From the NCBI GenBank assembly GCA_009693235.1, contig SHXR01000018.1, forward strand, positions 1 through 63,916: a stretch of 63,916 nt of DNA, in the 5' to 3' direction. The position numbers and the translations under genes were made by a program. The notes beneath the pieces are model-generated. The model was not told the origin of the DNA. It searched no databases and saw nothing but the letters and a program-made list of their open reading frames with translations. This document shows, piece after piece, positions 43,818 through 53,028 of this stretch. This DNA is from Betaproteobacteria bacterium (GTDB lineage: Bacteria; Pseudomonadota; Gammaproteobacteria; Burkholderiales; SG8-39). The first letter of the stretch is position 1, and every line of letters begins with the position of its first letter.

Positions 43818-44549
43818 ATGAAAGAACGAACTGAGAAATTGCCGGCGCCCGCTGTGAGCGGCTTTGAACCGCGCGATGGCGCTGCACGCGAGGCGTGGCA
43901 CCTCTTTGGCATTATGTCAGAATTTGTCGAGGCGACCGATCGCCTCAATCGCGTGCGGCCCGCCGTGTCGATATTCGGCAGCGCACGCATTCCCGCTGGC
44001 CATCCGTACTACACACTGGCTGAACGCATTGCGCGCTTGTTATCGGATGCCGGGTTCGCGGTCATCTCAGGCGGCGGGCCGGGCATCATGGAAGCGTCCA
44101 ACAAAGGGGCGCACTTTGGCCGTTCACCGTCCGTCGGCCTCAATATCGAATTACCGCGCGAACAATTCAGCAATACCTATCAGGACATCAGCCTGGCGTT
44201 TCGGCATTTCTTTGCGCGCAAGTACACCTTCGTACGATTTTCGATTGCCTACGTGGTGATGCCGGGCGGCTTCGGGACGCTCGATGAAATTACCGAGGCC
44301 CTTACGCTGATGCAGACCGGCAAGATCCGGCGCATGCCCATCATTCTCGTCGGCGCCTCATTCTGGAAGGGGCTGCTCGACTGGATGCGGGACCGCCTCG
44401 TCAGCGAGGCCATGATCAATCCGGAAGACGTCGATTTGATGCGTGTCATCGACGAGCCGGGCGACGTCGTCGAAGCGATCTTCAACTACTACGAAAAGCG
44501 CGGCTTTACGCCGCAGCCGGACGAACTGAAGGGCTACCTCAACCTTTGA
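43818..44549 (+). CDS. LOG/TIGR00730 family Rossmann-fold protein
   Basis: 243 aa from ATG 43818. The core VSIFGSARIPAGHPYYTLAE, GGGPGIMEASNKGAHFG and the signature MPGGFGTLDEITEALTLMQT identify the lysine-decarboxylase-like/LOG family. Several members are cytokinin riboside or nucleoside monophosphate phosphoribohydrolases. The longer N-terminal extension (about 50 aa) matches the bacterial type II LOG group. It lies beside polA and 51 bp ahead of DUF2782. Confidence 0.87.
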   Translation: MKERTEKLPAPAVSGFEPRDGAAREAWHLFGIMSEFVEATDRLNRVRPAVSIFGSARIPAGHPYYTLAERIARLLSDAGFAVISGGGPGIMEASNKGAHFGRSPSVGLNIELPREQFSNTYQDISLAFRHFFARKYTFVRFSIAYVVMPGGFGTLDEITEALTLMQTGKIRRMPIILVGASFWKGLLDWMRDRLVSEAMINPEDVDLMRVIDEPGDVVEAIFNYYEKRGFTPQPDELKGYLNL

Positions 44550-44600
44550 AGATCGGCGGAATGGGCTAACATCGAGGCCTATTCGATGGGGTGGTTTGCT

Positions 44601-44960
44601 ATGCGATGGCTTGATTTACTGCTGCTTGCTTCGACCGTGGCGATGGGCGCAAGCATCGTAGTTGGTGCAAACGTTGCCAACGCCCAGACGCCGCCGCAGT
44701 TTGAGGCCGTCCCGGCGCTACCGGAACCGGCCAGTAGCGCGGATATCGATCCGTTTGCCAATCAGGTGAGTCGCCCGGCGTTGCGATCGAGCGAAGAGGT
44801 TGAGCGCTCATTTCGGGATGGCAAACACGTCTCACGGGTGCGCAATCCGGCCGGTGCCGAGTACATGTTGATCGAGGATCACGGGGACGGCACGTATCTT
44901 GGGCAAGTACCCAGCGACTCGGGTGTGCGCCCACCGTTGTGGATCCTGTTTAAGTTCTAA
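44601..44960 (+). CDS. DUF2782 family protein
   Basis: 119 aa from ATG 44601, chosen because GGGTGG lies shortly before it; an ATG at 44586 would add five residues. A hydrophobic leader (MRWLDLLLLASTVAMGASIV) is followed by a short mature region ending EYMLIEDHGDGTYLGQV and PPLWILFKF, the DUF2782 signature. It is predicted to be periplasmic. In betaproteobacteria it commonly sits between polA and homoserine kinase, as here. Confidence 0.82.
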   Translation: MRWLDLLLLASTVAMGASIVVGANVANAQTPPQFEAVPALPEPASSADIDPFANQVSRPALRSSEEVERSFRDGKHVSRVRNPAGAEYMLIEDHGDGTYLGQVPSDSGVRPPLWILFKF

Positions 44961-44965
44961 TCACG

Positions 44966-45016
44966 GAGTTTCGAAGGGTATGGCAAGGGGCTCGCGCCCC
45001 TTGCTTCATCAATCGC
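44966..45016 (+). repeat. Hairpin, possible remnant of the TTAG element family
   Basis: CAAGGGGC (44984-44991) pairs perfectly with GCCCCTTG (44996-45003) around TCGC. The flanking GGAGTTTCGAAGGG and CTTCATCAATC resemble the right half of copy A (GGGAGTTACGAGGGG, GTTCAGTGATTCC), with an insertion. No duplication or left end is seen. It may simply act as a terminator for DUF2782. Confidence 0.4.
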
Positions 45017-45067
45017 TAGCGCACTTCGCCGCACCAACACTTTTGCACGCGTTCATCGTCGACCTTC

Positions 45068-46012
45068 ATGGCTGTCTTCACTTCCGTTATACCCATCGAG
45101 GCAAACGAATGGCTGAAGCGCTATTCGATCGGCTCCCTGACCGATCTTGTCGGGATCGCCACCGGCATCGAAAACACCAATTATTTTCTGACGACCACAC
45201 AGGGCCGCTTCGTTCTGACCATTTTCGAAAAACTCACCGCTATCGAACTGCCGTTCTATTTGAATCTGATGTCGCATCTGGCGCGGCACGCCATTCCATG
45301 CCCAGCACCGGTCGCCGACAATGAAAATCAGTTTCTCGGGACATTAAAAGGCAAGCCCGCCGCCATCGTGAGCCGACTGTCCGGCGTGACGGTGATGGCG
45401 CCCGATTTGTCGCATTGTGAGCGGGTCGGCGCGACGCTCGCCAACATGCATCTGGCGGGGCGCTCGTTCCGCGAACATTTGGATCATCCGCGGGGCGCAC
45501 GGTGGCGTAGCGAAACCGCCCCTAAAGTAATGTCGTTTCTCGATGCGGCGCGGCAAACCCTGTTGCGGGACGAAATCGCCTATCAGGCCCGTATTGACTT
45601 CACGTTGCTCCCACAGGGTGCGATCCATGCCGATCTCTTTCGCGACAATGTGCTCTTCGACGGTGCGCGTCTCGGTGGCGTGATCGATTTCTATTTCGCT
45701 GGGGTGGATGCCTGGCTTTTCGATGTCGCCGTGACGATCAATGACTGGTGCGTGCACCCGGACGGTTATTTCGATGCCATCCACGCCAACGGATTTCTGG
45801 CAGCCTATGCTGCTATTCGGCCCTTTACCGACGCGGAGCGCTCGGTATGGCCCACCATGTTGCGGGCCGCGGCGCTCCGGTTCTGGTTATCGCGGTTGTA
45901 CGATTTTTATCTGCCCCGACCGGGCGAACTCATCCACGCCCACGATCCGGAACACTTTCGTCGTATTCTCGATTTGCGCATCGCCCTTCAGGATCAAGGC
46001 CCCACCCTATGA
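45068..46012 (+). CDS. thrB: Homoserine kinase (ThrB, APH-fold type)
   Basis: 314 aa. This is the aminoglycoside-phosphotransferase-like ThrB used by many betaproteobacteria for threonine synthesis, phosphorylating homoserine with ATP. Family marks are MAVFTSVIPIEANEWLKRY, GIATGIENTNYFLTTTQGRF, the catalytic Brenner motif GAIHADLFRDNVLF near residue 183, and metal-binding VIDFYFAGVD near residue 200. The TGA stop overlaps the next gene's ATG (ATGA). It is intact. Confidence 0.94.
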   Translation: MAVFTSVIPIEANEWLKRYSIGSLTDLVGIATGIENTNYFLTTTQGRFVLTIFEKLTAIELPFYLNLMSHLARHAIPCPAPVADNENQFLGTLKGKPAAIVSRLSGVTVMAPDLSHCERVGATLANMHLAGRSFREHLDHPRGARWRSETAPKVMSFLDAARQTLLRDEIAYQARIDFTLLPQGAIHADLFRDNVLFDGARLGGVIDFYFAGVDAWLFDVAVTINDWCVHPDGYFDAIHANGFLAAYAAIRPFTDAERSVWPTMLRAAALRFWLSRLYDFYLPRPGELIHAHDPEHFRRILDLRIALQDQGPTL

Positions 46013-46827
46013 GTTCTTCGCCGCAAATGCGGATCGTCAGCGCCCGCCGCGGCTGGCATTGGCTGCGCGATGCCTTTGCAATCCTCGGTCGCAACCTTGC
46101 CCTGTGGATGTTGTTTGCATTCACCTATCTGGTCACGCTATCGGTGCTATCGGCGATTCCCTTCATCGGGCAGTTTATTTTTCTCGTCGCCACGCCAGCC
46201 CTGACCCTGAGTTTCACAGTGATGGCGCGGGAAAGCGCGGGCGGCCGAAAAATTCTCCCGGCACTGCTGCTATCCGGATTTCGCGGCAATACATTGCCCA
46301 TTCTGATTCTGGGTGCGATTTACGCGGTGGCATTCATCGCCGTTGCCGAGATCTCGTCGGCGTTTTATGGCGACACTCTTAAGGCCCTCCTCGCAGGACG
46401 TCTCAAGCCGGATCAAAATCCGATTGCCGCAATCGTCGGCATCAGCGCGTTTTACCTTCCCGTGCTCATTGCGTTCTGGTTCGCGCCGCCTCTGGTCGGT
46501 TGGCACAATATGTCGGCGCCAAAAGCGGTGTTCTTCAGCCTCTTCGCTGCACTGCAAAACTGGCGCGCGATGCTGCTGTACGGATTTGTCCTGCTTGTCC
46601 TCTGGGGACTGGCGGCAGGACTGCTCGCCGGCATGATCCGACTATTCGGCCCCGACATCGGCGCCGGGCAAGTTTCAGCCGATGCGCTTCGATCGGTCGT
46701 GATGCTCGCCACCGTGGTTGCCACCCCGCTGGCATTGGCAGGCTTTGCCCTGCAATTGATCACTTATTACACGAGCTATCGCGACATCTTCGCCGGCGAT
46801 ACACCCGAGCCGCCCGCCGCATCGTAA
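46009..46827 (+). CDS. BPSS1780-like integral membrane protein
   Basis: 272 aa from ATG 46009, four-base overlap with thrB. It has about six transmembrane segments (NLALWMLFAFTYLVTLSVLS, PILILGAIYAVAFIAVAEIS, IAAIVGISAFYLPVLIAFWF, LLYGFVLLVLWGLAAGLLAG and LATVVATPLALAGFALQLIT among them). APPLVGWHNMSAPKAVFFSL is the conserved loop of this betaproteobacterial family. The function is unknown. Coupling to thrB is a conserved arrangement. Confidence 0.83.
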   Translation: MSSSPQMRIVSARRGWHWLRDAFAILGRNLALWMLFAFTYLVTLSVLSAIPFIGQFIFLVATPALTLSFTVMARESAGGRKILPALLLSGFRGNTLPILILGAIYAVAFIAVAEISSAFYGDTLKALLAGRLKPDQNPIAAIVGISAFYLPVLIAFWFAPPLVGWHNMSAPKAVFFSLFAALQNWRAMLLYGFVLLVLWGLAAGLLAGMIRLFGPDIGAGQVSADALRSVVMLATVVATPLALAGFALQLITYYTSYRDIFAGDTPEPPAAS

Positions 46828-46980
46828 TCCGACCAGGTCGCGGCCAAGAGAATTTGCCGATAACGGCGGCCGAGTGCACGCTAGGCTCCGCAGCGAGCAA
46901 TGGGGACGGCGCCAGGACCTCGTGAACGGCGAAGCCCGCGCCGATACATCGGTGCCGTTCAACCAGCGAGGAGATTGCCC

Positions 46981-48588
46981 ATGGAGATTGATCAACGCCT
47001 TGATGGCGTTCGATCTATTTCCGTCACCGACATAAAGAGCTGCGACCGGTGGCTTGCTTAAGCGCCGCTGGCAGATTCAGATCAGACCTGCGTTGAACTC
47101 ACGCTGCTCCTCGAGCGTCTGGAAGAATCGCCGCCAGCCGACCATGTTTCGCTCGAGATTTTTGACCGCCTGGACAACGCCATTTGGGTCGCTATCGAAG
47201 AACAAACCAAGCGCTTCGCCGGACGCGCCGTGCCGCTTTCCGGCAAGGAAGCACTCGCATTCGATTGCGTCTTCGATTTGTTGACGGTGTACGGGCGCGG
47301 CAACAAACGTCTTTTTTGTACCGCGATCGACCATCCGCAATCGCGCGTTGCCAAGCACGGCTGCCGTATCGCATTTCGCGCCATGCAGTGCAGTCGCGAA
47401 CTTACCCTCGCCCACTACCGTGCACGGCGCGAACTGCCGCCGGAAGTTTGGGAGGAACTCAACGAATTACTCCTGTTGGCTGAGCAGGAGGGCATCGCCA
47501 CGGCGAGCGCCCATGCAGCCTCACCACCGCAATCCGTCCTACACCTATATGTTGAAACGGCACTCACACATCTCGTACACCCGTTCGGTCAGAGCGCGCG
47601 GGATCTGCGCGTGATACTCGCCTTCGCGCGCGAGTGGGCGCCCTTTGCCAAAATGCGCCCAACGCATGCTGCGGCCGCGGCGATCGTCGTCGACCTCGAT
47701 TCGAACGAACCACCGTCGATTCGTCGCATGGAGAGCACGGTAACGCGGCGCGAGGCGAGGGTCATCGATCTCTCCGAGGCCAAACACTTCCTGATCCAGA
47801 ACATGCGGTCCGTGGAAAAGGAAGCAGCCGTTGCAGGATTGGATTTTCCACTCGAGCAGTCCCCGCAAAACGTGCTGCCGTTGTTTCAGCATTTGTACAA
47901 GTCCTGGTTCACCTTCCCGCAAGCGCGGCGCTTCAAACGTCGCATCGTGACCGATCGAGTCGAGGTCGTGGTGGGTGCCAGTGCCATTCACCGCGCGCTT
48001 GGGACCACCTTGGCGCGGCGCACGTTACAGCGCGAACTGGGCGAATCCCACGACCAGAATCGATCGCCAACAGTAGCGCCCGCAGCCGACGAAGCGCCCA
48101 AGGACCCAACGATTGCCGATTGGGAACCGGGACGCACACCACCTGCCCTCGAACGTTGGGACCTCCTTGATGAGGGACCGGACGGCTTTCGCATTCGGCG
48201 CCGCGAACTGGGCTCGCCGATCAACGATCGGCAGCTTGTGGCGATCAAACCGCCCGGGGCCAAGTCGTTCATCCTCACGCAAACCCGATGGCTCATGACG
48301 GGTATCGATGGCTCCATCACCCTTGGCATTCACGCGCTGGCGGGCTTGCCGCAATCGGTGATGATCCATACGTCGACGGGCGGCTCCGCCAAAACGCATG
48401 CAGTGCCTGGATTCACGCCGTCGAAGACGAACGACAGCCCTTCAACCGTCGTTGCGTCACGCGGTTCGCTCAGCAGCGGCGCGACTGTTGAAATCGAATC
48501 CAACGCGTCGGTGGTGCGGGTACGCCTGGCGAAGGAACTAGAAAACGGCCACGACTTCGACATGCTGACCTATTCTGTACAGTCGTAG
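46981..48588 (+). pseudogene. Conserved betaproteobacterial unknown protein, in-frame TAA at codon 27
   Basis: The frame from ATG 46981 (MEIDQRLDGVRSISVTDIKS) meets TAA at 47059-47061 after CDRWLA. It then continues in the same frame with APLADSDQTCVELTLLLERL to 48588, 535 codons in total. The C-terminal part (FRIRRRELGSPINDRQLVAI, RWLMTGIDGSITLGIHALAG) resembles a PilZ-like barrel. A Glu codon GAA turned to TAA would explain the break. Translation could restart at an internal start such as GTG 47230. The function is not known. Confidence 0.65.
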
Positions 48589-48747
48589 GATAGTCGCTGC
48601 AATGGCCGTCGCGATCGCGTACGGTAAGATGGGGGCCACGCATCGACGAATCTGTTTCGCAATGAAGGGAAACATCCCCTCATACCCCCCCTAAGTTTGG
48701 GCCGTTTCGCGTCAGTTTGCAGCGGCCGCTAAGACGAGAAGAGTGTC

Positions 48748-49143
48748 ATGGCCGGACTCAACCGCGACACGCCGGCACCTGTTGAAATCACGCTGCACCA
48801 GAAGTCCCACTTCATGGAAATCAAGTATTCCGATGGGCAGCGTTTCGAACTGCCGTTTGAATTGCTCCGTGTGTACTCGCCGTCCGCGGAGGTGCGAGGA
48901 CACGGGCCGGGGCAAGAAACGCTGCAAGTCGGCAAACGCAACGTGACCATTGTGAGCCTCGATCCGGTGGGCGCGTACGCCGTACAGCCGCACTTCTCAG
49001 ACGGTCATGCGACCGGTATTTACGCTTGGGATTATTTGTACGAGCTTGGGGTCAATCGGGAAACTCGTTGGCGCGAATACCTGCAACGATTGAAAAACGC
49101 CAATGCCTCACGCGATCCCGCATCGACAACCAGTCCGCGTTGA
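48748..49143 (+). CDS. DUF971 (gamma-butyrobetaine hydroxylase-like N-terminal domain) protein
   Basis: 131 aa. ITLHQKSHFMEIKYSDGQRF, LPFELLRVYSPSAEVRGHGP and DGHATGIYAWDYLYELGV define the domain, which also begins eukaryotic carnitine-synthesis hydroxylases. As a stand-alone bacterial protein it is often found just before ubiE, as here (30-bp gap). A role linked to ubiquinone or Fe-S metabolism is only inferred from this linkage. Confidence 0.87.
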   Translation: MAGLNRDTPAPVEITLHQKSHFMEIKYSDGQRFELPFELLRVYSPSAEVRGHGPGQETLQVGKRNVTIVSLDPVGAYAVQPHFSDGHATGIYAWDYLYELGVNRETRWREYLQRLKNANASRDPASTTSPR

Positions 49144-49173
49144 CGATTGCATGCGTCGCAATCAGCGAAGCGA

Positions 49174-49908
49174 ATGAGCGAGCCTACCCACTTTGGTTTT
49201 CAGACCGTTGCCGAGCCGGAGAAGGCACGGCGCGTCGCGGGCGTGTTCGATTCAGTCGCGTCGCGCTACGATCTGATGAACGACCTGATGTCGCTCGGGT
49301 TGCATCGGGCGTGGAAGCGATTCGCGATAGAAATGTGCGGCGTACATGCCGGCCACAAGGTCTTGGATCTGGCAGGCGGCAGTGGCGATCTCGCCCGCGC
49401 CTTGGCAACGGCCGCGGGCGCCAATGGCGAGGTCTGGCTCACCGACATTAATGGTTCGATGCTTAGTGTGGGTCGGGATCGCATGCTGGATCACGGCTGC
49501 ATGCTGCTGGTGGCCCAGTGCAACGCCGAAAGGCTACCGTTTCCAAACGCTTACTTCGATTGCGTGACCGTCGGATTCGGCCTGCGCAATATGACGCACA
49601 AAGACCGGGCATTGGCAGAAATGGTACGGGTCCTGCGGCCAGGCGGGCGGGGTATCGTCCTCGAATTCTCCAAAATATGGAAACCTCTCGAACGAGCCTA
49701 TGATGCATACTCGTTCCGGGTCTTACCTTGGCTGGGGCACAAAATCGCCGGTGATGCGGCCGCGTATCAATACCTCGCGGAGTCAATCCGCATGCATCCC
49801 GACCAAGACGCATTGAAGCAATTGATGAGACAATGCGGCTTCGAGGATGTCGAATACTGGAACTTGTCTGCAGGCGTTGTGGTGCTGCACCGTGGATTCA
49901 AATACTAG
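49174..49908 (+). CDS. ubiE: Ubiquinone/menaquinone C-methyltransferase
   Basis: 244 aa from ATG 49174. It methylates the ring carbon of demethyl-quinone intermediates with SAM. Hallmarks are [20 protein letters not shown] near the start, [23 protein letters not shown] motif [12 protein letters not shown], and the UbiE signatures [19 protein letters not shown] and [16 protein letters not shown]. It ends [11 protein letters not shown]. It lies in a run with ubiJ and ubiB. Confidence 0.96.
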   Translation: MSEPTHFGFQTVAEPEKARRVAGVFDSVASRYDLMNDLMSLGLHRAWKRFAIEMCGVHAGHKVLDLAGGSGDLARALATAAGANGEVWLTDINGSMLSVGRDRMLDHGCMLLVAQCNAERLPFPNAYFDCVTVGFGLRNMTHKDRALAEMVRVLRPGGRGIVLEFSKIWKPLERAYDAYSFRVLPWLGHKIAGDAAAYQYLAESIRMHPDQDALKQLMRQCGFEDVEYWNLSAGVVVLHRGFKY

Positions 49909-49938
49909 ATAGCGCCAAATTTCCTTCGTGGAGGATGT

Positions 49939-50781
49939 ATGAAATATCTGATGAATGCACTGATCGGGGTCGTTCTTGGCCTCGCATTAGGAATGAATAG
50001 TGCGGAAGCAGCCAAGCGTCTGGGTGGCGGTCAGTCAACCGGCGCACAGCGCGATGGCGTAACACAGCGACAGGCGGTACCGCCACAAGGCGCCCAACAG
50101 GCCGGACAAGCGCAACAACCGAAATCCGGTATGAGCCGCTGGTTGGGGCCACTTGCCGGGCTCGCCGCCGGTCTTGGACTGGCTTACCTGCTTGGCGATC
50201 AGCTGGGTAGTGTCATGATGATGCTCCTGGTGGTGGCGGCCGTGGTGGTGGGTGGCATGTTCCTCATGCGCTACCTCAATCGGAACCGCCAACAACCCGC
50301 CATGCAAGGTGCCGGAGCCGGCAATTCGCAGTACACGGGGCTTAATCAGGAACCAGTTCGTGTACCAACGCCGCTCGCTGGCGGTGTCGCAGCGCCGGCT
50401 GTTGCGGCAGTCCCTCCAGGCTTTGATGTCGCGGGCTTTGTCAATCAAGCGAAGAACGTCTTCCTCGAACTCCAGGGTGCCAATGATCGTGGCGATCTGA
50501 ATGCCTTGCGGGACATGAGCACCGACGACTTGTTCGAAGGGTTCAAGAAAGACATCCTCGCGCGCGGTACGGACACGCAATCAACGCAGATCCTGGGCCT
50601 CCATGCTGAACTCGTGGAAGTCGTCAACGAGGCGGGTGTGCAATGGGCCAGCGTGCGATTCACTGGCGCCATGCGCGACGTGAGCGAGCAGGCCTCGGAG
50701 CCGTTCACCGAAATCTGGAATCTGCGCAAGCCGCTCGATGGTTCCGCCGGCTGGTTGCTGGCCGGGATTCAACAGGCGTAG
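49939..50781 (+). CDS. Tim44-like domain membrane protein
   Basis: 280 aa with a GGAGG ribosome site. A signal-like leader (1-24, ALGMNSAEA) precedes a Gln-rich spacer. Two closely spaced hydrophobic segments follow (WLGPLAGLAAGLGLAYLLG, then SVMMMLLVVAAVVVGGMFLM). A C-terminal Tim44-like domain (about 165-280) contains FVNQAKNVFLELQGANDRGD and ends EPFTEIWNLRKPLDGSAGWL. Tim44-like domains bind membranes or partners. In betaproteobacteria the gene recurs between ubiE and ubiJ, but its role is unproven. A strong terminator follows. Confidence 0.88.
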   Translation: MKYLMNALIGVVLGLALGMNSAEAAKRLGGGQSTGAQRDGVTQRQAVPPQGAQQAGQAQQPKSGMSRWLGPLAGLAAGLGLAYLLGDQLGSVMMMLLVVAAVVVGGMFLMRYLNRNRQQPAMQGAGAGNSQYTGLNQEPVRVPTPLAGGVAAPAVAAVPPGFDVAGFVNQAKNVFLELQGANDRGDLNALRDMSTDDLFEGFKKDILARGTDTQSTQILGLHAELVEVVNEAGVQWASVRFTGAMRDVSEQASEPFTEIWNLRKPLDGSAGWLLAGIQQA

Positions 50782-50801
50782 TTGGCTCACGCTGTACGAT
50801 G

Positions 50802-50828
50802 AAAGGCCGCCAGCGGGCGGCCTTTTTT
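50802..50828 (+). terminator. Intrinsic terminator
   Basis: AAA, then GGCCGCC (50805-50811), loop AGCG, GGCGGCC (50816-50822) and six T. This is a textbook rho-independent terminator behind the Tim44-like gene. It means ubiJ and ubiB either depend on readthrough or have their own promoter. Confidence 0.88.
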
Positions 50829-50874
50829 CTTGGTGCAACGCAGTCAAACAAGTGTCGTGCCACCCACATCATCC

Positions 50875-51450
50875 ATGCTTCAAAGTCCCATTCTCGTTGG
50901 ACTGAATCACGTGTTGAAGGGCGACCTTGCGCTGCTTGCGCGTGCGCAAGCACACGCTGGAAAACGCATCCAGGTGCGGATTCCGCCGATCCCGCCGCAA
51001 ACCGTCGTCATCGAACCCTCTGGGTACGCGTCGGCCACCAGCTCGCCGGACCCTGCTGATCTCACCATCGCCGCAACGCCGTGGACGAGCTACGACGGAT
51101 CGCCGCGCCGGTGGTCGGATCGCTTCACGATGTCCGGCGATGAAAGCCTGGCCGGCTTGGTCCGAGACGCCATGCAAAGCTTCGACATGGAAGACGAACT
51201 GGCCAAACTGATCGGCGACATCCCGGCCCATCGAATCGGCAATGCCGCGCGATCGATCAGTGCAGCTTCCGCGGATATCGTTGAACGGATGGCTCGCAAC
51301 GTCGCGGAGTATCTCACCGAGGAGAAAGGCGTTCTTGTGTCCAAGGCACACTTGGAAACGTTTGCCGCTGACGTGGCGGCACTTGACGCCCGCTTGAACG
51401 CCCTGGAAGAACGCATCAGAGGAATCGAGGGCATAACGCGCGCGATGTAA
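50875..51450 (+). CDS. ubiJ: Ubiquinone biosynthesis accessory factor UbiJ (SCP2-like)
   Basis: 191 aa from ATG 50875. The N-terminal SCP2-like lipid-binding domain is followed by a segment with the UbiJ pattern [20 protein letters not shown], then [22 protein letters not shown]-terminal coiled coil ends with [16 protein letters not shown]. It is thought to hold quinone intermediates for the Ubi complex. It lies between ubiE and ubiB, the standard place. No strong Shine-Dalgarno site is visible before the ATG. Confidence 0.87.
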   Translation: MLQSPILVGLNHVLKGDLALLARAQAHAGKRIQVRIPPIPPQTVVIEPSGYASATSSPDPADLTIAATPWTSYDGSPRRWSDRFTMSGDESLAGLVRDAMQSFDMEDELAKLIGDIPAHRIGNAARSISAASADIVERMARNVAEYLTEEKGVLVSKAHLETFAADVAALDARLNALEERIRGIEGITRAM

Positions 51451-51490
51451 TAATGGCTGGCTTCCCTTACCGCCCGAACGCCCCTATCTC

Positions 51491-53014
51491 GTGTTGTTGC
51501 GCCTTGCCAAGATTTTGCTGGTGGCCTTCCGGTTTGGACTGGAGGAGTTTCCGTTGTCGGCCGTCGCGAATAGTCGCTGGCGTGGCTGGATCAACACGCT
51601 CCTTTTCTTTCGTCGCCTCGATGCGCCACGCGGAGTGCGCCTTCGCCAAGCCTTGGAAACGCTCGGACCGATCTTCGTTAAGTTCGGACAAGTCCTCTCG
51701 ACGCGCCGCGATCTCTTGCCGACCGACATCGCCGATGAGCTCGCCAAATTGCAAGATCAGGTGCCGCCGTTTCCCTCGGCTGCGGCAGTTGCCGAAATCG
51801 AACACGCTTTCGGTCAATCGATCGACCAGATTTTTCAGACGTTTGAACGAGAACCCGTAGCGAGTGCATCGATTGCGCAGGTTCATTTCGCGACGCTGCA
51901 TGACGGTACCGAAGCGGCAGTCAAGATTCTGCGACCCGGCATCCTGCCGGTCATCATGAACGATCTGGCCCTGATGCGAACGGCGGCCACACTGGTGGAA
52001 CGCGTTTGGGCGGACGCACGCCGTTTCAAACCCCGCGAGGTCATCGCCGAGTTTGCCAAGCACTTGTTCGATGAACTCGATTTGATGCGGGAAGCCGCCA
52101 GTGCGAGTCAACTACGGCGCAATTTCGCCGGCTCGCCGCTCCTCGTGGTGCCGGAAATCTACTGGGACTATTGCACGAGCAACGTCATGACAATGCAGCG
52201 TATGGCCGGTACGCCCATCAGTCATATCGAAGAGCTGCGCGCCCAAGGCGTCGATATCCCACGTCTGGCGCGGGCCGGCGTCGAGATCTTCTTCGCTCAA
52301 GTGTTTCGCGATGGCTTCTTTCACGCTGATATGCATCCGGGCAACATCTTTGTGGCGGACGACAGTCGTTACATAGCGCTTGACTTCGGCATCATGGGCA
52401 CCTTGAACGATGCCGACAAAAGTTATCTGGCGCAAAACTTCCTCGCGTTTTTCCAGCGCGACTACAAACGCGTCGCCCAGGCCCATGTGGAAGCGGGCTG
52501 GGTACCGCCTGGAACCAGGGTGGATGAATTCGAAGCAGCCATCCGCGCGGTGTGCGAACCGATCTTCGATCGGCCTATCAAGGAGATTTCATTCGGCAAG
52601 GTGTTGATGCGCTTGTTCCAGACCGCGCGGCGTTTCAATCTGGAAGTGCAACCGCAACTGGTGCTGCTGCAAAAAACGCTGCTCAACATCGAAGGGCTCG
52701 GCCGCCAACTAGATCCCGAGCTCGATCTCTGGAAAACCGCCAAGCCCTATCTGGAGCGCTGGATGAGCGAGCAGATCGGCTGGAAGGCGCTCACGCGCAG
52801 CGTCGAGGCGGAAGCATCGCGATGGGCGGTGATTTTGCCGCAACTGCCGCGCTTGCTGCATAAGGCGCTTTCCGGCGAGCGCGCCTTCAATGACGAACGC
52901 GCATTGCGGGAATTGGAAGATCGGCTGCGATCAAAAACGCGTGCGTTGCGTTTTGCTTGGCTACTCGTCATCGCCATCGGCGGGTGGACGCTTTATCAAC
53001 AATTCGGCCGCTAG
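51491..53014 (+). CDS. ubiB: UbiB, ABC1/COQ8-type atypical kinase of ubiquinone synthesis
   Basis: 507 aa from GTG 51491, 40 bp after ubiJ. The KxGQ motif is [20 protein letters not shown], the A-rich loop and Lys are [20 protein letters not shown], and the catalytic-loop equivalents are [15 protein letters not shown] and [10 protein letters not shown]. Two C-terminal hydrophobic stretches include [18 protein letters not shown]. It is an ATPase needed for hydroxylation steps of ubiquinone synthesis at the membrane. It is intact. Confidence 0.95.
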   Translation: MLLRLAKILLVAFRFGLEEFPLSAVANSRWRGWINTLLFFRRLDAPRGVRLRQALETLGPIFVKFGQVLSTRRDLLPTDIADELAKLQDQVPPFPSAAAVAEIEHAFGQSIDQIFQTFEREPVASASIAQVHFATLHDGTEAAVKILRPGILPVIMNDLALMRTAATLVERVWADARRFKPREVIAEFAKHLFDELDLMREAASASQLRRNFAGSPLLVVPEIYWDYCTSNVMTMQRMAGTPISHIEELRAQGVDIPRLARAGVEIFFAQVFRDGFFHADMHPGNIFVADDSRYIALDFGIMGTLNDADKSYLAQNFLAFFQRDYKRVAQAHVEAGWVPPGTRVDEFEAAIRAVCEPIFDRPIKEISFGKVLMRLFQTARRFNLEVQPQLVLLQKTLLNIEGLGRQLDPELDLWKTAKPYLERWMSEQIGWKALTRSVEAEASRWAVILPQLPRLLHKALSGERAFNDERALRELEDRLRSKTRALRFAWLLVIAIGGWTLYQQFGR

Positions 53015-53028
53015 CGCCGGACGAATGA

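Noticed and set aside
9976-47061. Reassignment of TAG as a sense codon
   Set aside because: TAG ends many intact genes here (leuS, lptE, mshN, the SMP-30 gene and others), and the affected genes often carry frameshifts as well.
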